This document shows positions 42,864 through 54,497 of a stretch of 64,000 nt of DNA, one piece after another. Below the pieces are notes generated by a model. It was not told the DNA's origin and did not search any database. It saw nothing but the letters and a program-made list of their open reading frames with translations. Both the position numbers and the translations under genes were made by a program. The stretch comes from Phenylobacterium sp. (GTDB lineage: Bacteria; Pseudomonadota; Alphaproteobacteria; Caulobacterales; Caulobacteraceae), in assembly GCA_004799545.1 (NCBI GenBank), contig SSMU01000010.1:62001-126000 (forward strand), given 5' to 3'. Numbering within the stretch: the first letter of the stretch is position 1; the number at the start of each line of letters is the position of its first letter.

Positions 42864-43229
42864 ATGGCTCAGCCGCACGATCTCCGCCGCTTCGCCCTCG
42901 CCCTGCCGGAGGCCTATGAGGACACCCACCGCGGCAAACCGGCGTTCCGGGTCGGCAAGCGGATCTTCGCCATGCTGTCGCAGCCGGGCGGGCAGGGGTT
43001 CATGGGGCTGGACCAGGACCAGATCGCGGTCCTGAAGCTCGACCGCGAGGACCAGCTGAACATGGCCGCGGCGCATCCCGGCGCGGTGACGCCCACCGAG
43101 ACCTATGGCCACCACGGTTGGACCTATGTGCAGCTGGCGGCGCTGGACGACCCCGGCCTGGCGACGCTGGTAAGGCTCGCCTGGACCCACGTGGCGCCGA
43201 AGCGGCTGTCGAAGGCGCTCGCCGCCTAG
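42864..43229 (+). CDS. MmcQ/YjbR family protein (copy 2)
   Basis: 121 residues. Same layout as the first copy: AQPHDLRRFALALPEAYEDTHRGKPAFRVGKRIFAM in two family blocks, then VLKLDREDQLNM, YGHHGWTYVQL and a C-terminal helix ending VAPKRLSKAL. The endings VAPSRLV and VAPKRLS in the two copies, and the shared FRV-KRIF core, mark them as paralogues, although they differ over most of their length. The end overlaps the convergent MAPEG gene. Confidence 0.82.
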   Translation: MAQPHDLRRFALALPEAYEDTHRGKPAFRVGKRIFAMLSQPGGQGFMGLDQDQIAVLKLDREDQLNMAAAHPGAVTPTETYGHHGWTYVQLAALDDPGLATLVRLAWTHVAPKRLSKALAA

Positions 43230-43651
43230 CGGGCGGCGAACAGCTTCACGAAGAACAGGATCCAGAACACCGTCAGCACCACGTTGCCGGTGGCGAAGGC
43301 GATCAGCCGGTGCATGACGTTGTTGTGGGTCAGGTGGATCAGTGAGTGCACGAAGCGCAGGGCCACGTAGGTCCAGGCGACGATGAGCACGACGCCGTCC
43401 ACCTTGCCCGTCACATAGAACATCAGCCCGCCCACGTAGAACAGCATGGGCAGCTCGAGCAGGTTCATCATGTTCCGGTTGGGGATCGAGACGTGGCCCG
43501 GAACGCGCGGCGATTCACCGAACTTGAAGTCCGCGGCGGTGATCTGCCCGGCCCGGCCGGCGGCGAACCGGCGGAACGGGATGACCATCAGGACGCCGAA
43601 GGTCAGGAAGGCCAGCGCCCCCATCGGCAAGAAGATCAACTGCTGTGGCAT
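43226..43651 (-). CDS. MAPEG family membrane protein
   Basis: About 141 residues with four membrane helices. Conserved MAPEG features include the region RNMMNLLELPMLFYVGGLMFYV and the later AWTYVALRFVHSLIHLTHNNVMHR, with the RxxHS motif near helix 3. Relatives are glutathione- or eicosanoid-linked membrane enzymes. The start at 43651 (MPQQLIFLPMG) is preferred; the frame is open to 43723. Confidence 0.85.
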   Translation of the reverse strand: MPQQLIFLPMGALAFLTFGVLMVIPFRRFAAGRAGQITAADFKFGESPRVPGHVSIPNRNMMNLLELPMLFYVGGLMFYVTGKVDGVVLIVAWTYVALRFVHSLIHLTHNNVMHRLIAFATGNVVLTVFWILFFVKLFAAR

Positions 43652-43786
43652 GAACACCCCCGGAGGCTTGCTGCGAAAGCCTAGCCCTGCCGCTTGATCG
43701 CGCCCAGGGTTTGATGCATACACCCCGGCTCCGCGACGACCCCTCCAGGCCGCCGCGCTCCATTTTCACGCCCGCGAGATACTCCG

Positions 43787-43969
43787 ATGGCCGTTCCTAA
43801 GCGCAAAACCTCGCCGTCCCGGCGCAACATGCGGCGCTCGCACCATGCCCTGCCCGCCAACGCCTTCGTCGAGGACAAGGAAACCGGCGAGCTGAAGCGG
43901 CCGCACCACGTCGACCTGAAGACCGGCATGTACAAGGGCCGCCAGGTCCTGACGCCGAAGGAAGACTAG
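43787..43969 (+). CDS. rpmF: 50S ribosomal protein L32
   Basis: 60 residues, basic, starting [21 protein letters not shown], the invariant L32 opening. The C-terminal half ([23 protein letters not shown]) lacks the CxxC zinc motif seen in some bacteria and is the cysteine-free form. It stands alone with a clear terminator 28 bases downstream. Confidence 0.98.
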   Translation: MAVPKRKTSPSRRNMRRSHHALPANAFVEDKETGELKRPHHVDLKTGMYKGRQVLTPKED

Positions 43970-43996
43970 GCTCCTCATCTCCACGAGATGATCGCG

Positions 43997-44024
43997 ACGC
44001 CGGCCCTTACGCGGCCGGCGTTTT
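43997..44024 (+). terminator. Rho-independent terminator after rpmF
   Basis: Nine-base perfect arms ACGCCGGCC (43997-44005) and GGCCGGCGT (44013-44021), seven-base loop, then TTTT. It lies between convergent rpmF and the enoyl-CoA hydratase gene; the T-run favours the rpmF direction. Confidence 0.8.
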
Positions 44025-44034
44025 GCGTCGGGCG

Positions 44035-46210
<2,176 letters not shown>

Positions 46211-46268
46211 GGAAAGGGGACATTAACCACGAGCGCGCGATCTATCGGGGTCGCCCCGAGGATTCGCC

Positions 46269-46565
46269 GTGCTCGCCCGTCTCCGTTCCTATCTGCCGAC
46301 GGCCGCGATCGGCCTGCTGATCGTCTATTTCGCGATCCACGCCTTCACCGGCGACCAGGGCTTGCTGACCTCCGGCCAGCGGGACGCCACCCTGATGGCC
46401 AAGACCCAGGAGCTGGCCGCGCTCACCGCGGAGCGCCAGGACCTGGAGAAGCGCGCGCACCTGCTCCGAGAGACCAGCCTTTCCCGGGACCTGCTGGAGG
46501 AAAGGGCGCGCTCCCTGCTAGGCTTCGCCGATCCAAGGGACTATGTGATCCGCATGAAGCCTTAG
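46269..46565 (+). CDS. ftsB: Cell division protein FtsB/DivIC family
   Basis: 98 residues with a GTG start. One N-terminal membrane helix (YLPTAAIGLLIVYFAIHAF) and a periplasmic coiled coil (MAKTQELAALTAERQDLEKRAH in the middle) followed by the DivIC-type end (LEERARSLLGFADPRDYVIR). FtsB joins FtsL and FtsQ at the septum. A TTAACC half-site (46233-46238) and a hairpin TCGGGG-TCG-CCCCGA (46245-46259) lie just before the start and could affect initiation. Confidence 0.9.
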   Translation: MLARLRSYLPTAAIGLLIVYFAIHAFTGDQGLLTSGQRDATLMAKTQELAALTAERQDLEKRAHLLRETSLSRDLLEERARSLLGFADPRDYVIRMKP

Positions 46566-46619
46566 GGGCCGCTCGGCGGTTCTACTAAGAGCACCCCAGG
46601 ACGGACCACGGAGTAACCT

Positions 46620-47662
46620 ATGGCGCGTGGGCAGGCCGGCGAAGCCGGCCGGCGGAAGGCCAACGGCGCGGACCCCAAGGGCGGGGCCGGCAAGGATGAG
46701 CTGCTAAAATACTATCGGGACATGCTGATGATCCGCCGCTTCGAGGAGCGCGCGGGTCAGCTCTATGGCATGGGCCTGATCGGCGGCTTCTGCCACCTCT
46801 ACATCGGCCAGGAGGCGATCGCGGTCGGCGTGCAAGCCGTCAAACAGCCCGGCGACCAGGTGATCACCGGCTACCGCGACCACGGCCACATGCTGGCCTG
46901 CGGCATGGACCCGAAGGAGGTCATGGCCGAGCTGACCGGCCGGGCCGGCGGCTCGTCCAAGGGCAAGGGCGGGTCGATGCACATGTTCTCGACCGAGGCC
47001 GACTTCTACGGCGGCCACGGGATCGTGGGCGCCCAGGTGAGCCTGGGCACCGGCCTGGCGCTGGCCGACAAGTACCGCGACAACGGCAAGGTGAGCTTCA
47101 CCTACTTCGGCGACGGCGCGGCCAACCAGGGGCAGGTCTACGAGAGCTTCAACATGGCAGAGCTCTGGAGCCTGCCGGTCGTCTACATCATCGAGAACAA
47201 CCAGTACGCCATGGGCACCTCCATCGAGCGGTCGAGCTCGGAGACCCATCTCTACAAGCGCGGCGCCTCGTTCCGGATCCCGGGCGAGGAGGTGGACGGC
47301 ATGGACGTCACCGCGGTGAAGGCCGCGGCCGGCAAGGCCGCCGAGCACGCCCGCTCGGGCAAGGGCCCCTACATCCTGGAGATGAAGACCTACCGCTACC
47401 GCGGCCACTCGATGAGCGACCCGGCCAAGTACCGGACCCGCGAGGAGGTCGACGCGGTGCGCAAGACCCGCGACCCGATCGACCACGTCGAGGAACTGCT
47501 GGAAAAGCACGGCTGGACCGACGAGGCGACGCTGAAGGCCATCGACGCCGAGGTGAAGAAGATCGTCGCCGACGCCGCCGAGTTCGCCCGCACTAGCCCT
47601 GAGCCCGATCCGAAGGAGCTCTATACGGACGTCTATACGGAAGCCTCCTCGGGGGCCGCTCA

Positions 47663-47666
<4 letters not shown>
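46620..47666 (+). CDS. pdhA: Pyruvate dehydrogenase E1 component, alpha subunit
   Basis: 348 residues. Decarboxylates pyruvate with thiamine diphosphate as part of E1 alpha2-beta2. The TPP motif [17 protein letters not shown]...ENN is intact; [26 protein letters not shown] and the phosphorylation-loop-like [17 protein letters not shown] are conserved. A Gly/Lys-rich N-terminus of about 25 residues precedes the core. The end overlaps pdhB by four bases. Confidence 0.97.
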
Positions 47667-49101
<1,435 letters not shown>

Positions 49102-49105
<4 letters not shown>

Positions 49106-49509
49106 GCGAGGCGGCCTTCACCTGGCGGGCCGGCGGCTGCCATTGCGGCGGGGTGCGCTTCGAGGTGGCCCTGGCCGAGGTGGTCGAGGCGCAGAGCTGC
49201 AACTGCTCCATGTGCGGCAAGACCGGCTTCGTGCACATCATCGTGCCGGAGAGCCGCTTTAGGATCACCAAGGGCGCCGAGCGGCTGGCCGAATACAGCT
49301 TCAACACCCGCGTGGCGAAGCACCTGTTCTGCTCGGAATGCGGCATCAAGGGCTTCTACCGCCCACGCTCCAACCCCGACGGCTGGAGCGTCAACGGTCG
49401 TTGTCTCGATTCGACCGATGGGCTGCAGATCAGGATCGAAGCCTTCGACGGCCAGAACTGGGAGGCCAACGCCAGCGGCCTGGCGCACCTGTCGCGGGAG
49501 CCGGCATGA
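49102..49509 (+). CDS. GFA/CENP-V domain zinc protein (copy 1)
   Basis: 135 residues. Zinc-ligand cysteines occur as in the GFA family: [20 protein letters not shown], and CSECGIKG. The family includes glutathione-dependent formaldehyde-activating enzyme, but most members have unproven roles. The start overlaps pdhB (ATGA) and the end overlaps copy 2, so it is translated as part of the PDH operon. Confidence 0.87.
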
Positions 49510-49943
49510 CCGTGCAGCTCGCCGGCCACTGCCATTGCGGCTCGGTCCGGGTGATCCTGGAGCCCGGTCGGCCGGTGGGCGAGATGCCGCTCCGCGCCTG
49601 CCAGTGCAGCTTCTGCCGCACGCGCTGCGCCGAGACCACCAGCGATCCGGGCTCGCACCTGTTCGTCGAGGCCGCGCCCGGCGCGCTGAACCACTACCAG
49701 TTCGGCCTGGGCGTCACCGACTTCCTGCTCTGCGCCGAGTGCGGGACCTATGTCGCCGCCGTGAGCGAGACCGAGGGCGGGCTGATGGGCGTGGTCAACG
49801 TCCGCGGCGTCGCCCTGCACGGCTTCGAAGGCCGCACCCCCGATCCCATGACCTATGACGACGAAAGCGCCGATGAGCGCCTGGCGCGGCGCCAGGACCG
49901 CTGGATGCCCGTCGTCGTCACCGAAGTCCAACCGAGCATCTAG
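49506..49943 (+). CDS. GFA/CENP-V domain zinc protein (copy 2)
   Basis: 145 residues. Cysteine motifs GHCHCGSVRV, CQCSFCRTRC and CAECG match the GFA fold; the body is diverged from copy 1 (for example HLFVEAAPGALNHYQFG), so the duplication is old or the two come from different subfamilies. It starts in the copy 1 stop and ends seven bases before pdhC. The frame is open upstream inside copy 1 but the ATG at 49506 is well placed. Confidence 0.87.
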   Translation: MTVQLAGHCHCGSVRVILEPGRPVGEMPLRACQCSFCRTRCAETTSDPGSHLFVEAAPGALNHYQFGLGVTDFLLCAECGTYVAAVSETEGGLMGVVNVRGVALHGFEGRTPDPMTYDDESADERLARRQDRWMPVVVTEVQPSI

Positions 49944-49949
49944 AGCCTC

Positions 49950-51260
49950 ATGTCCATCGACGTCCTCATGCCCGCCCTGTCGCCCACCATGGAGGAGGGC
50001 ACCCTCGCCAAGTGGCACGTGAAGAAGGGCGACCAGGTGAAGTCCGGCGACGTGATCGCCGAGATCGAGACCGACAAGGCGACCATGGAAGTGGAGGCCG
50101 TCGACGAGGGGACCGTCGAGGACATCCTGGTGCCGGAAGGCACGGAAGGCGTGAAGGTCAACGCCCCGATCGCCAGGCTGTCGGGCGAGGATAGCGGCAG
50201 CGCGCCGCCGCCGCCCAAGGCCGACCCCGCGAAAGCCGAGGCGCCCACGGCTGAAGCTCCGAAGCCGGCGCCCGAACCCGCGCCGCAGCCGGCTGAGGCC
50301 AAGGCCGCGCCGACCCCCGCGCCCGCCAAGGCCACGGACGGCGGCCGGGTGTTCGCCTCGCCGCTGGCCCGGCGGATCGCCGAGCAGAAGGGCATCGACC
50401 TGTCGGGCGTGACCGGCTCTGGACCGCACGGCCGGATCGTCAAGGCCGACGTGGAGACCGCGAAGCCTGGCCAGGCGCGCGGGCCGGCTCCCGGTCAGCC
50501 GCAGCCTGCCCCCGCCCAGGCGCCTGCCGCGCCGCGGCAGGTCCAGTCGCTGGAGCAGCAGGGTATCGCCGCCGGCAGCTACGACCTCATCCCGCTGGAC
50601 GGCATGCGCAAGACCGTGGCCCGGCGGATGACCGAAAGCTTCCGCGACGTGCCGCACTTCCCGCTGACCATCGACCTGGAGATCGACAACCTGCTGGCGG
50701 CGCGCAGCAAGATCAACGGCATCTTGGGCAACGACGCCCGGGTCAGCGTCAACGACATGGTGATCAAGGCCGTGGCCGTGGCCCTGAAGCGGGTGCCGGA
50801 GGCCAACGCCTCCTACACCCCCGAAGGCATCGCCATGCACCACCACGCCGACATCTCGATGGCGGTGGCGGTGCCCGGCGGGCTGATCACCCCGATCATC
50901 TTCCAGGCCGAGACCAAGGGCCTGGCGCAGATCGCCAAGGAGGCCAAGGATCTGGCCGAGCGGGCGCGGAGCAAGAAGCTGAAGCCCGAAGAATTCCAGG
51001 GCGGCACCTTCTCGGTTTCCAACCTGGGCATGTTCGGGATCAAGAACTTCGCCTCGATCATCAATGAGCCGCAGGGCGCGATCCTGAGCGTCGGCGTCGG
51101 CGAGAAGCGCCCCGTGGTGCGCGGCGACCAGCTGGCCATCGCGACGGTGATGAGCGTGACGCTGACCTGCGACCATCGGGTGGTGGATGGGGCGGTCGGG
51201 GCCCGCTTCCTGTCGGCCTTCAGGGCGCTGATCGAAGACCCGATCACCATGATCGTCTGA
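49950..51260 (+). CDS. pdhC: Dihydrolipoamide acetyltransferase, PDH E2
   Basis: 436 residues. One lipoyl domain (K43 in ETDKATMEV), an Ala/Pro-rich linker, the E1/E3-binding domain ([34 protein letters not shown]) and the catalytic domain ending in [17 protein letters not shown] with the His-Asp pair. E2 forms the core of the PDH complex and hands acetyl groups to CoA. It follows the GFA pair and precedes a glutathione peroxidase and lpdA. Confidence 0.97.
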   Translation: MSIDVLMPALSPTMEEGTLAKWHVKKGDQVKSGDVIAEIETDKATMEVEAVDEGTVEDILVPEGTEGVKVNAPIARLSGEDSGSAPPPPKADPAKAEAPTAEAPKPAPEPAPQPAEAKAAPTPAPAKATDGGRVFASPLARRIAEQKGIDLSGVTGSGPHGRIVKADVETAKPGQARGPAPGQPQPAPAQAPAAPRQVQSLEQQGIAAGSYDLIPLDGMRKTVARRMTESFRDVPHFPLTIDLEIDNLLAARSKINGILGNDARVSVNDMVIKAVAVALKRVPEANASYTPEGIAMHHHADISMAVAVPGGLITPIIFQAETKGLAQIAKEAKDLAERARSKKLKPEEFQGGTFSVSNLGMFGIKNFASIINEPQGAILSVGVGEKRPVVRGDQLAIATVMSVTLTCDHRVVDGAVGARFLSAFRALIEDPITMIV

Positions 51261-51269
51261 GGTCGGCCG

Positions 51270-51746
51270 ATGAGCCTCTACGACTTCAGCGCCGAGACCC
51301 TGGACGGCCAGCCGGCGCCGCTCTCGGACTATCGGGACAGGGTGGTGCTGATCGTCAACACCGCGTCGAAGTGCGGCTTCACCCCGCAATACGCCGGGCT
51401 GGAAGACCTCTACCGCAAGTATCGGGACCGCGGCCTTGTGGTGCTGGGCTTCCCCTGCAACCAGTTCGGCGCCCAGGAGCCGGGCGAGGCGGCGGAGATC
51501 GCCAACTTCTGTTCCCTGACCTATGAGGTGGACTTCCCGATGATGCGGAAGATCGACGTCAACGGGCCCAGGACCCACCCGCTCTACGCCTATCTGAAGG
51601 CCGAGAAGAAGGGCCTGCTGGGCACCCAGGCGATCAAGTGGAACTTCACCAAATTCCTGGTTGACCGGGCCGGCGAAGTGGTCGGCCGCTTCCCGCCGAC
51701 CGCTGAACCCAAGGCGCTGGAAGGCGCGATCGAGGCGCTGCTCTGA
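51270..51746 (+). CDS. Glutathione peroxidase-like protein
   Basis: 158 residues. Thioredoxin-fold peroxidase with the peroxidatic cysteine C35 in VNTASKCGFTPQYAGLE, then GFPCNQFGAQEPG and WNFTKFLVDRAGEVVGRF, carrying the Gln and Trp of the catalytic set. Cysteine replaces selenocysteine. Many such enzymes use thioredoxin. It lies between pdhC and lpdA, sharing a base with the lpdA start (TGATG). Confidence 0.92.
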   Translation: MSLYDFSAETLDGQPAPLSDYRDRVVLIVNTASKCGFTPQYAGLEDLYRKYRDRGLVVLGFPCNQFGAQEPGEAAEIANFCSLTYEVDFPMMRKIDVNGPRTHPLYAYLKAEKKGLLGTQAIKWNFTKFLVDRAGEVVGRFPPTAEPKALEGAIEALL

Positions 51747-53146
51747 TGGACTTCGACGTCATCATCATCGGCTCCGGCCCCGGCGGCTATGTGACCGCCA
51801 TCCGCGCCGCCCAGCTCGGCCTGAAGACCGCCATCGTCGAGCGGGAGCTGCTGGGCGGCATCTGCCTGAACTGGGGCTGCATCCCCACCAAGGCCCTGCT
51901 GCGCTCGGGCGACATCTACGAACAGCTGGGCCACCTGGGCGACTACGGCCTGTCGGCGGAGAACCCCGGCTACGACTTCACCAAGGTGATCGCGCGCTCC
52001 CGGAAGGTGGCCTCACAGCTCAACTCCGGCGTCGCCTTCCTGATGAAGAAGCACAAGATCGAGGTGATCGAGGGGACCGCCAAGCTGGAGAAGGGGAGCC
52101 CCGCGCCCAAGGTGGTGGTGGCCCTGAAGGCCGGCGGCTCGCGGACCGTGCAGGCCAAGCACGTGATCCTGGCCACCGGGGCGCGGGCCCGTACCTTCCC
52201 GGAGACCGGCCTTGTGCCGGATGGCGACCGCGTCTGGACCTACCGCGAAGCCCTGGTCCCGAAGACCGCGCCCAAGAGGCTGATCGTCATCGGCTCCGGC
52301 GCCATCGGCATCGAGTTCGCGAGCTTCTACCGGGCCCTCGGCTCGGAGGTCACGGTGATCGAGATGCTGCCGCGCATCCTGCCGGTCGAGGACGAAGAGG
52401 TCTCCAAGGCGGCGCACAAGGCCTTCGAGAAGCGGGGGATCAAGTTCCGCGTCCCGGCCAGCGTGAAGACGCTGACCAAGTCGAAGACCGGCGTCGCCGT
52501 CGAGATCGAGGTCGGCGGCAAGGCCGAGACGCTGGAAGGCGACGTGGCGATCGTCGCGGTGGGCATCGTCGGCAACGTCGAGGACCTGGGCCTCGAAGCC
52601 CTGGGCGTGAAGGTCGAGCGGACCCACGTGGTCACCGACAGCCATGGCGCGACGGGCGTCGCGGGCCTCTACGCCATCGGCGACGTGGCGGGCCCGCCCT
52701 GGCTGGCGCACAAGGCGAGCCACGAGGGCGTCCACTGCATCGAGCAGATCGCCGGCCAGAATCCGCCGAACATCAACGCCCCGATCCCCGGCTGCACCTA
52801 TTCCAATCCGCAGGTGGCCTCGGTCGGGCTGACCGAGGCCCAGGCCAAGGAACAGGGGCTGGAGCCCAAGGTCGGCCGCTTCCCGTTCCGGGTGAACGGC
52901 AAGGCGATCGCCATGGGCGAGACCGAGGGCTTCGTGAAGACGGTGTTCGACGGCAAGACCGGGGCCCTGATCGGCGCCCACATGATCGGCGCCGAGGTCA
53001 CCGAGATGATCCAGGGCTTTGCGCTGGCCATGACCTTGGAGGCCACCGAAGTGGAGCTGCAGGCCACGGTGTTCCCGCACCCGACCCTGAGCGAGGCGAT
53101 GCACGAGGCCTCGCTCGACGCCTACGGCAAGGTGCTGCACATCTGA
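51746..53146 (+). CDS. lpdA: Dihydrolipoamide dehydrogenase (E3)
   Basis: 466 residues. FAD-dependent, reoxidises the lipoyl groups of PDH and similar complexes. Dinucleotide motif IIGSGPGGYVTAIRAAQLG, redox disulfide GGICLNWGCIPTK, a second Rossmann motif IVIGSGAIGIEFASFY, and the C-terminal VFPHPTLSEAMHEA with the catalytic histidine are all present. The last gene of the PDH cluster; GC-rich inverted repeats follow at 53157-53176. Confidence 0.98.
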   Translation: MDFDVIIIGSGPGGYVTAIRAAQLGLKTAIVERELLGGICLNWGCIPTKALLRSGDIYEQLGHLGDYGLSAENPGYDFTKVIARSRKVASQLNSGVAFLMKKHKIEVIEGTAKLEKGSPAPKVVVALKAGGSRTVQAKHVILATGARARTFPETGLVPDGDRVWTYREALVPKTAPKRLIVIGSGAIGIEFASFYRALGSEVTVIEMLPRILPVEDEEVSKAAHKAFEKRGIKFRVPASVKTLTKSKTGVAVEIEVGGKAETLEGDVAIVAVGIVGNVEDLGLEALGVKVERTHVVTDSHGATGVAGLYAIGDVAGPPWLAHKASHEGVHCIEQIAGQNPPNINAPIPGCTYSNPQVASVGLTEAQAKEQGLEPKVGRFPFRVNGKAIAMGETEGFVKTVFDGKTGALIGAHMIGAEVTEMIQGFALAMTLEATEVELQATVFPHPTLSEAMHEASLDAYGKVLHI

Positions 53147-53156
53147 CGCGGGCGCG

Positions 53157-53290
53157 GCGCGCAACGTTTCGCGCGCATCGCATCTCCTTGCGGCGCCGCA
53201 ACAAACCGACATCACGGCGCCGTGTTTGCGGTGGATGGAGCGCCTCGAAACGTGCGGGCTGGTGCTTTCCAATCAGAACCCGTAACGGGT
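53157..53290. promoter_or_regulatory. Palindrome-rich control region of the RND operon
   Basis: Four symmetric elements lie here: GCGCGC-AACGTTTC-GCGCGC (53157-53176), the 14-base palindrome TTGCGGCGCCGCAA (53188-53201), the 12-base palindrome CACGGCGCCGTG (53213-53224), and ACCCGT-A-ACGGGT (53278-53290), 28 bases before the adaptor start. The second and third share the core CGGCGCCG with centres 24 bases apart, as for a dimer binding two sites on one DNA face. A TetR-type repressor site is plausible, but no regulator gene is adjacent. Confidence 0.45.
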
Positions 53291-53318
53291 GTCCCGACAA
53301 CCAGACCGCCAGGTGTTG

Positions 53319-54494
53319 ATGCCGATCAAGCCACGTCATCTGCCTGCGCTGATGCTCCTGCTGCTCGCGGCGGGCTGCGGCGCGAAGGACCAAAAGAAAG
53401 GCCCGCCGACCCCGGAGGCGGGCTATGTCGTGCTGACTGCCCAGGATGTGCCGCTCGACGTGGTGCTGGGCGGGCGCACGAGCGCGTTCGAGATCTCCGA
53501 CGTCCGGCCGCAGGTCAACGGGGTGATCAAGTCCCGGAACTTCGTGGAAGGCTCGCTGGTCCGCCAGGGCCAGACGCTCTACGAGATCGATCCCAGCCTG
53601 TACCAGGCCGCCGTCGCCCAGGCCCAGGCGAACCTGGCCAGCGCCCAGGCGGCCTACGCCACGGCCGAAGCCAAGGCCCAGCGCTACAAGCCGCTGGCCG
53701 ACATCGAGGCGGTGAGCAAGCAGGACTATTCCGACGCCCTGGCCGCCGCCAAGCAGGCCGCCGCCCAGATCGGCCAGAACAAGGCGCTGCTGCAGACCGC
53801 CCAGATCAACCTGCACTACACCAAGGTCCCGGCGCCGATCAGCGGCCGCATCGGACGCTCCAGCGTGACCACCGGCGCCCTCGTGACCAGCGGCCAGACC
53901 AATGCGCTCGCGACCATCTCGCGGCTCGACCCGATCTACGTCGACATGCAGCAGTCGAGCGCCGACATCGTGGCGCTGCGGCGCGAGCTCTCCAGCGGCG
54001 GGGTGACCCCGTCGGCGGCGACCGCCCAGCTGACCCTGGAAGACGGCAGCGCCTACGGCTTTCCGGGCAAGATCGAGTTCGCCGAGGCCATCGTCGACCC
54101 CACCACCGGGGCGGTGACCCTGCGGGCCCGCTTCCCCAATCCGCAGGGCCTGCTGCTGCCCGGCATGTACGTGCGCTCTAAGATCTCGCAGGTGACCGCG
54201 CGCAACGCCATCCTGGCGCCGCAGGCGGCCGTGTCGCGCACGCCGCGCGGCGACGCGACGGTCTATGTGATCGGGCCGGGGAACAAGGCCCAGGTCCGCA
54301 CCGTCGTCGCCGACCGCACGGTGGGCGACAAGTGGCTGGTGACCAGCGGCCTGGCGGCCGGCGACAAGGTGATCACCGAAGGCCTCAACAACGTGAAGCC
54401 CGGCCAGGCCGTCATCCCGGTGCCCGCGGGGTCGCCCCCGAAGCGCCGGCCGGCCAGTGGCGGCGCTTCGGGCGGCGGCAGGTCGGGAACCTAG
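53319..54494 (+). CDS. RND efflux periplasmic adaptor (AcrA-type lipoprotein)
   Basis: 391 residues. The lipobox LLLAAGC near residue 21 marks a lipid-anchored adaptor. Order: lipoyl-like half (YVVLTAQDVPLDVVLGGRTSAFE), a coiled-coil hairpin rich in Ala/Gln (QAAVAQAQANLASAQAAYATAEAK in part), second half-motif (VPAPISGRIGRSSVTTGALV), beta barrel, and a Gly/Ser/Lys tail. It joins the inner-membrane pump to the outer-membrane channel encoded next. ATG at 53319 is chosen because it lies just before the signal; 53289 is in frame but poorer. Confidence 0.93.
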   Translation: MPIKPRHLPALMLLLLAAGCGAKDQKKGPPTPEAGYVVLTAQDVPLDVVLGGRTSAFEISDVRPQVNGVIKSRNFVEGSLVRQGQTLYEIDPSLYQAAVAQAQANLASAQAAYATAEAKAQRYKPLADIEAVSKQDYSDALAAAKQAAAQIGQNKALLQTAQINLHYTKVPAPISGRIGRSSVTTGALVTSGQTNALATISRLDPIYVDMQQSSADIVALRRELSSGGVTPSAATAQLTLEDGSAYGFPGKIEFAEAIVDPTTGAVTLRARFPNPQGLLLPGMYVRSKISQVTARNAILAPQAAVSRTPRGDATVYVIGPGNKAQVRTVVADRTVGDKWLVTSGLAAGDKVITEGLNNVKPGQAVIPVPAGSPPKRRPASGGASGGGRSGT

Positions 54495-54497
54495 GGG

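Noticed and set aside
46233-46238. TTAACC half-site before ftsB as a CtrA site
   Set aside because: No second TTAA at seven-base spacing, so it is only a half-match.
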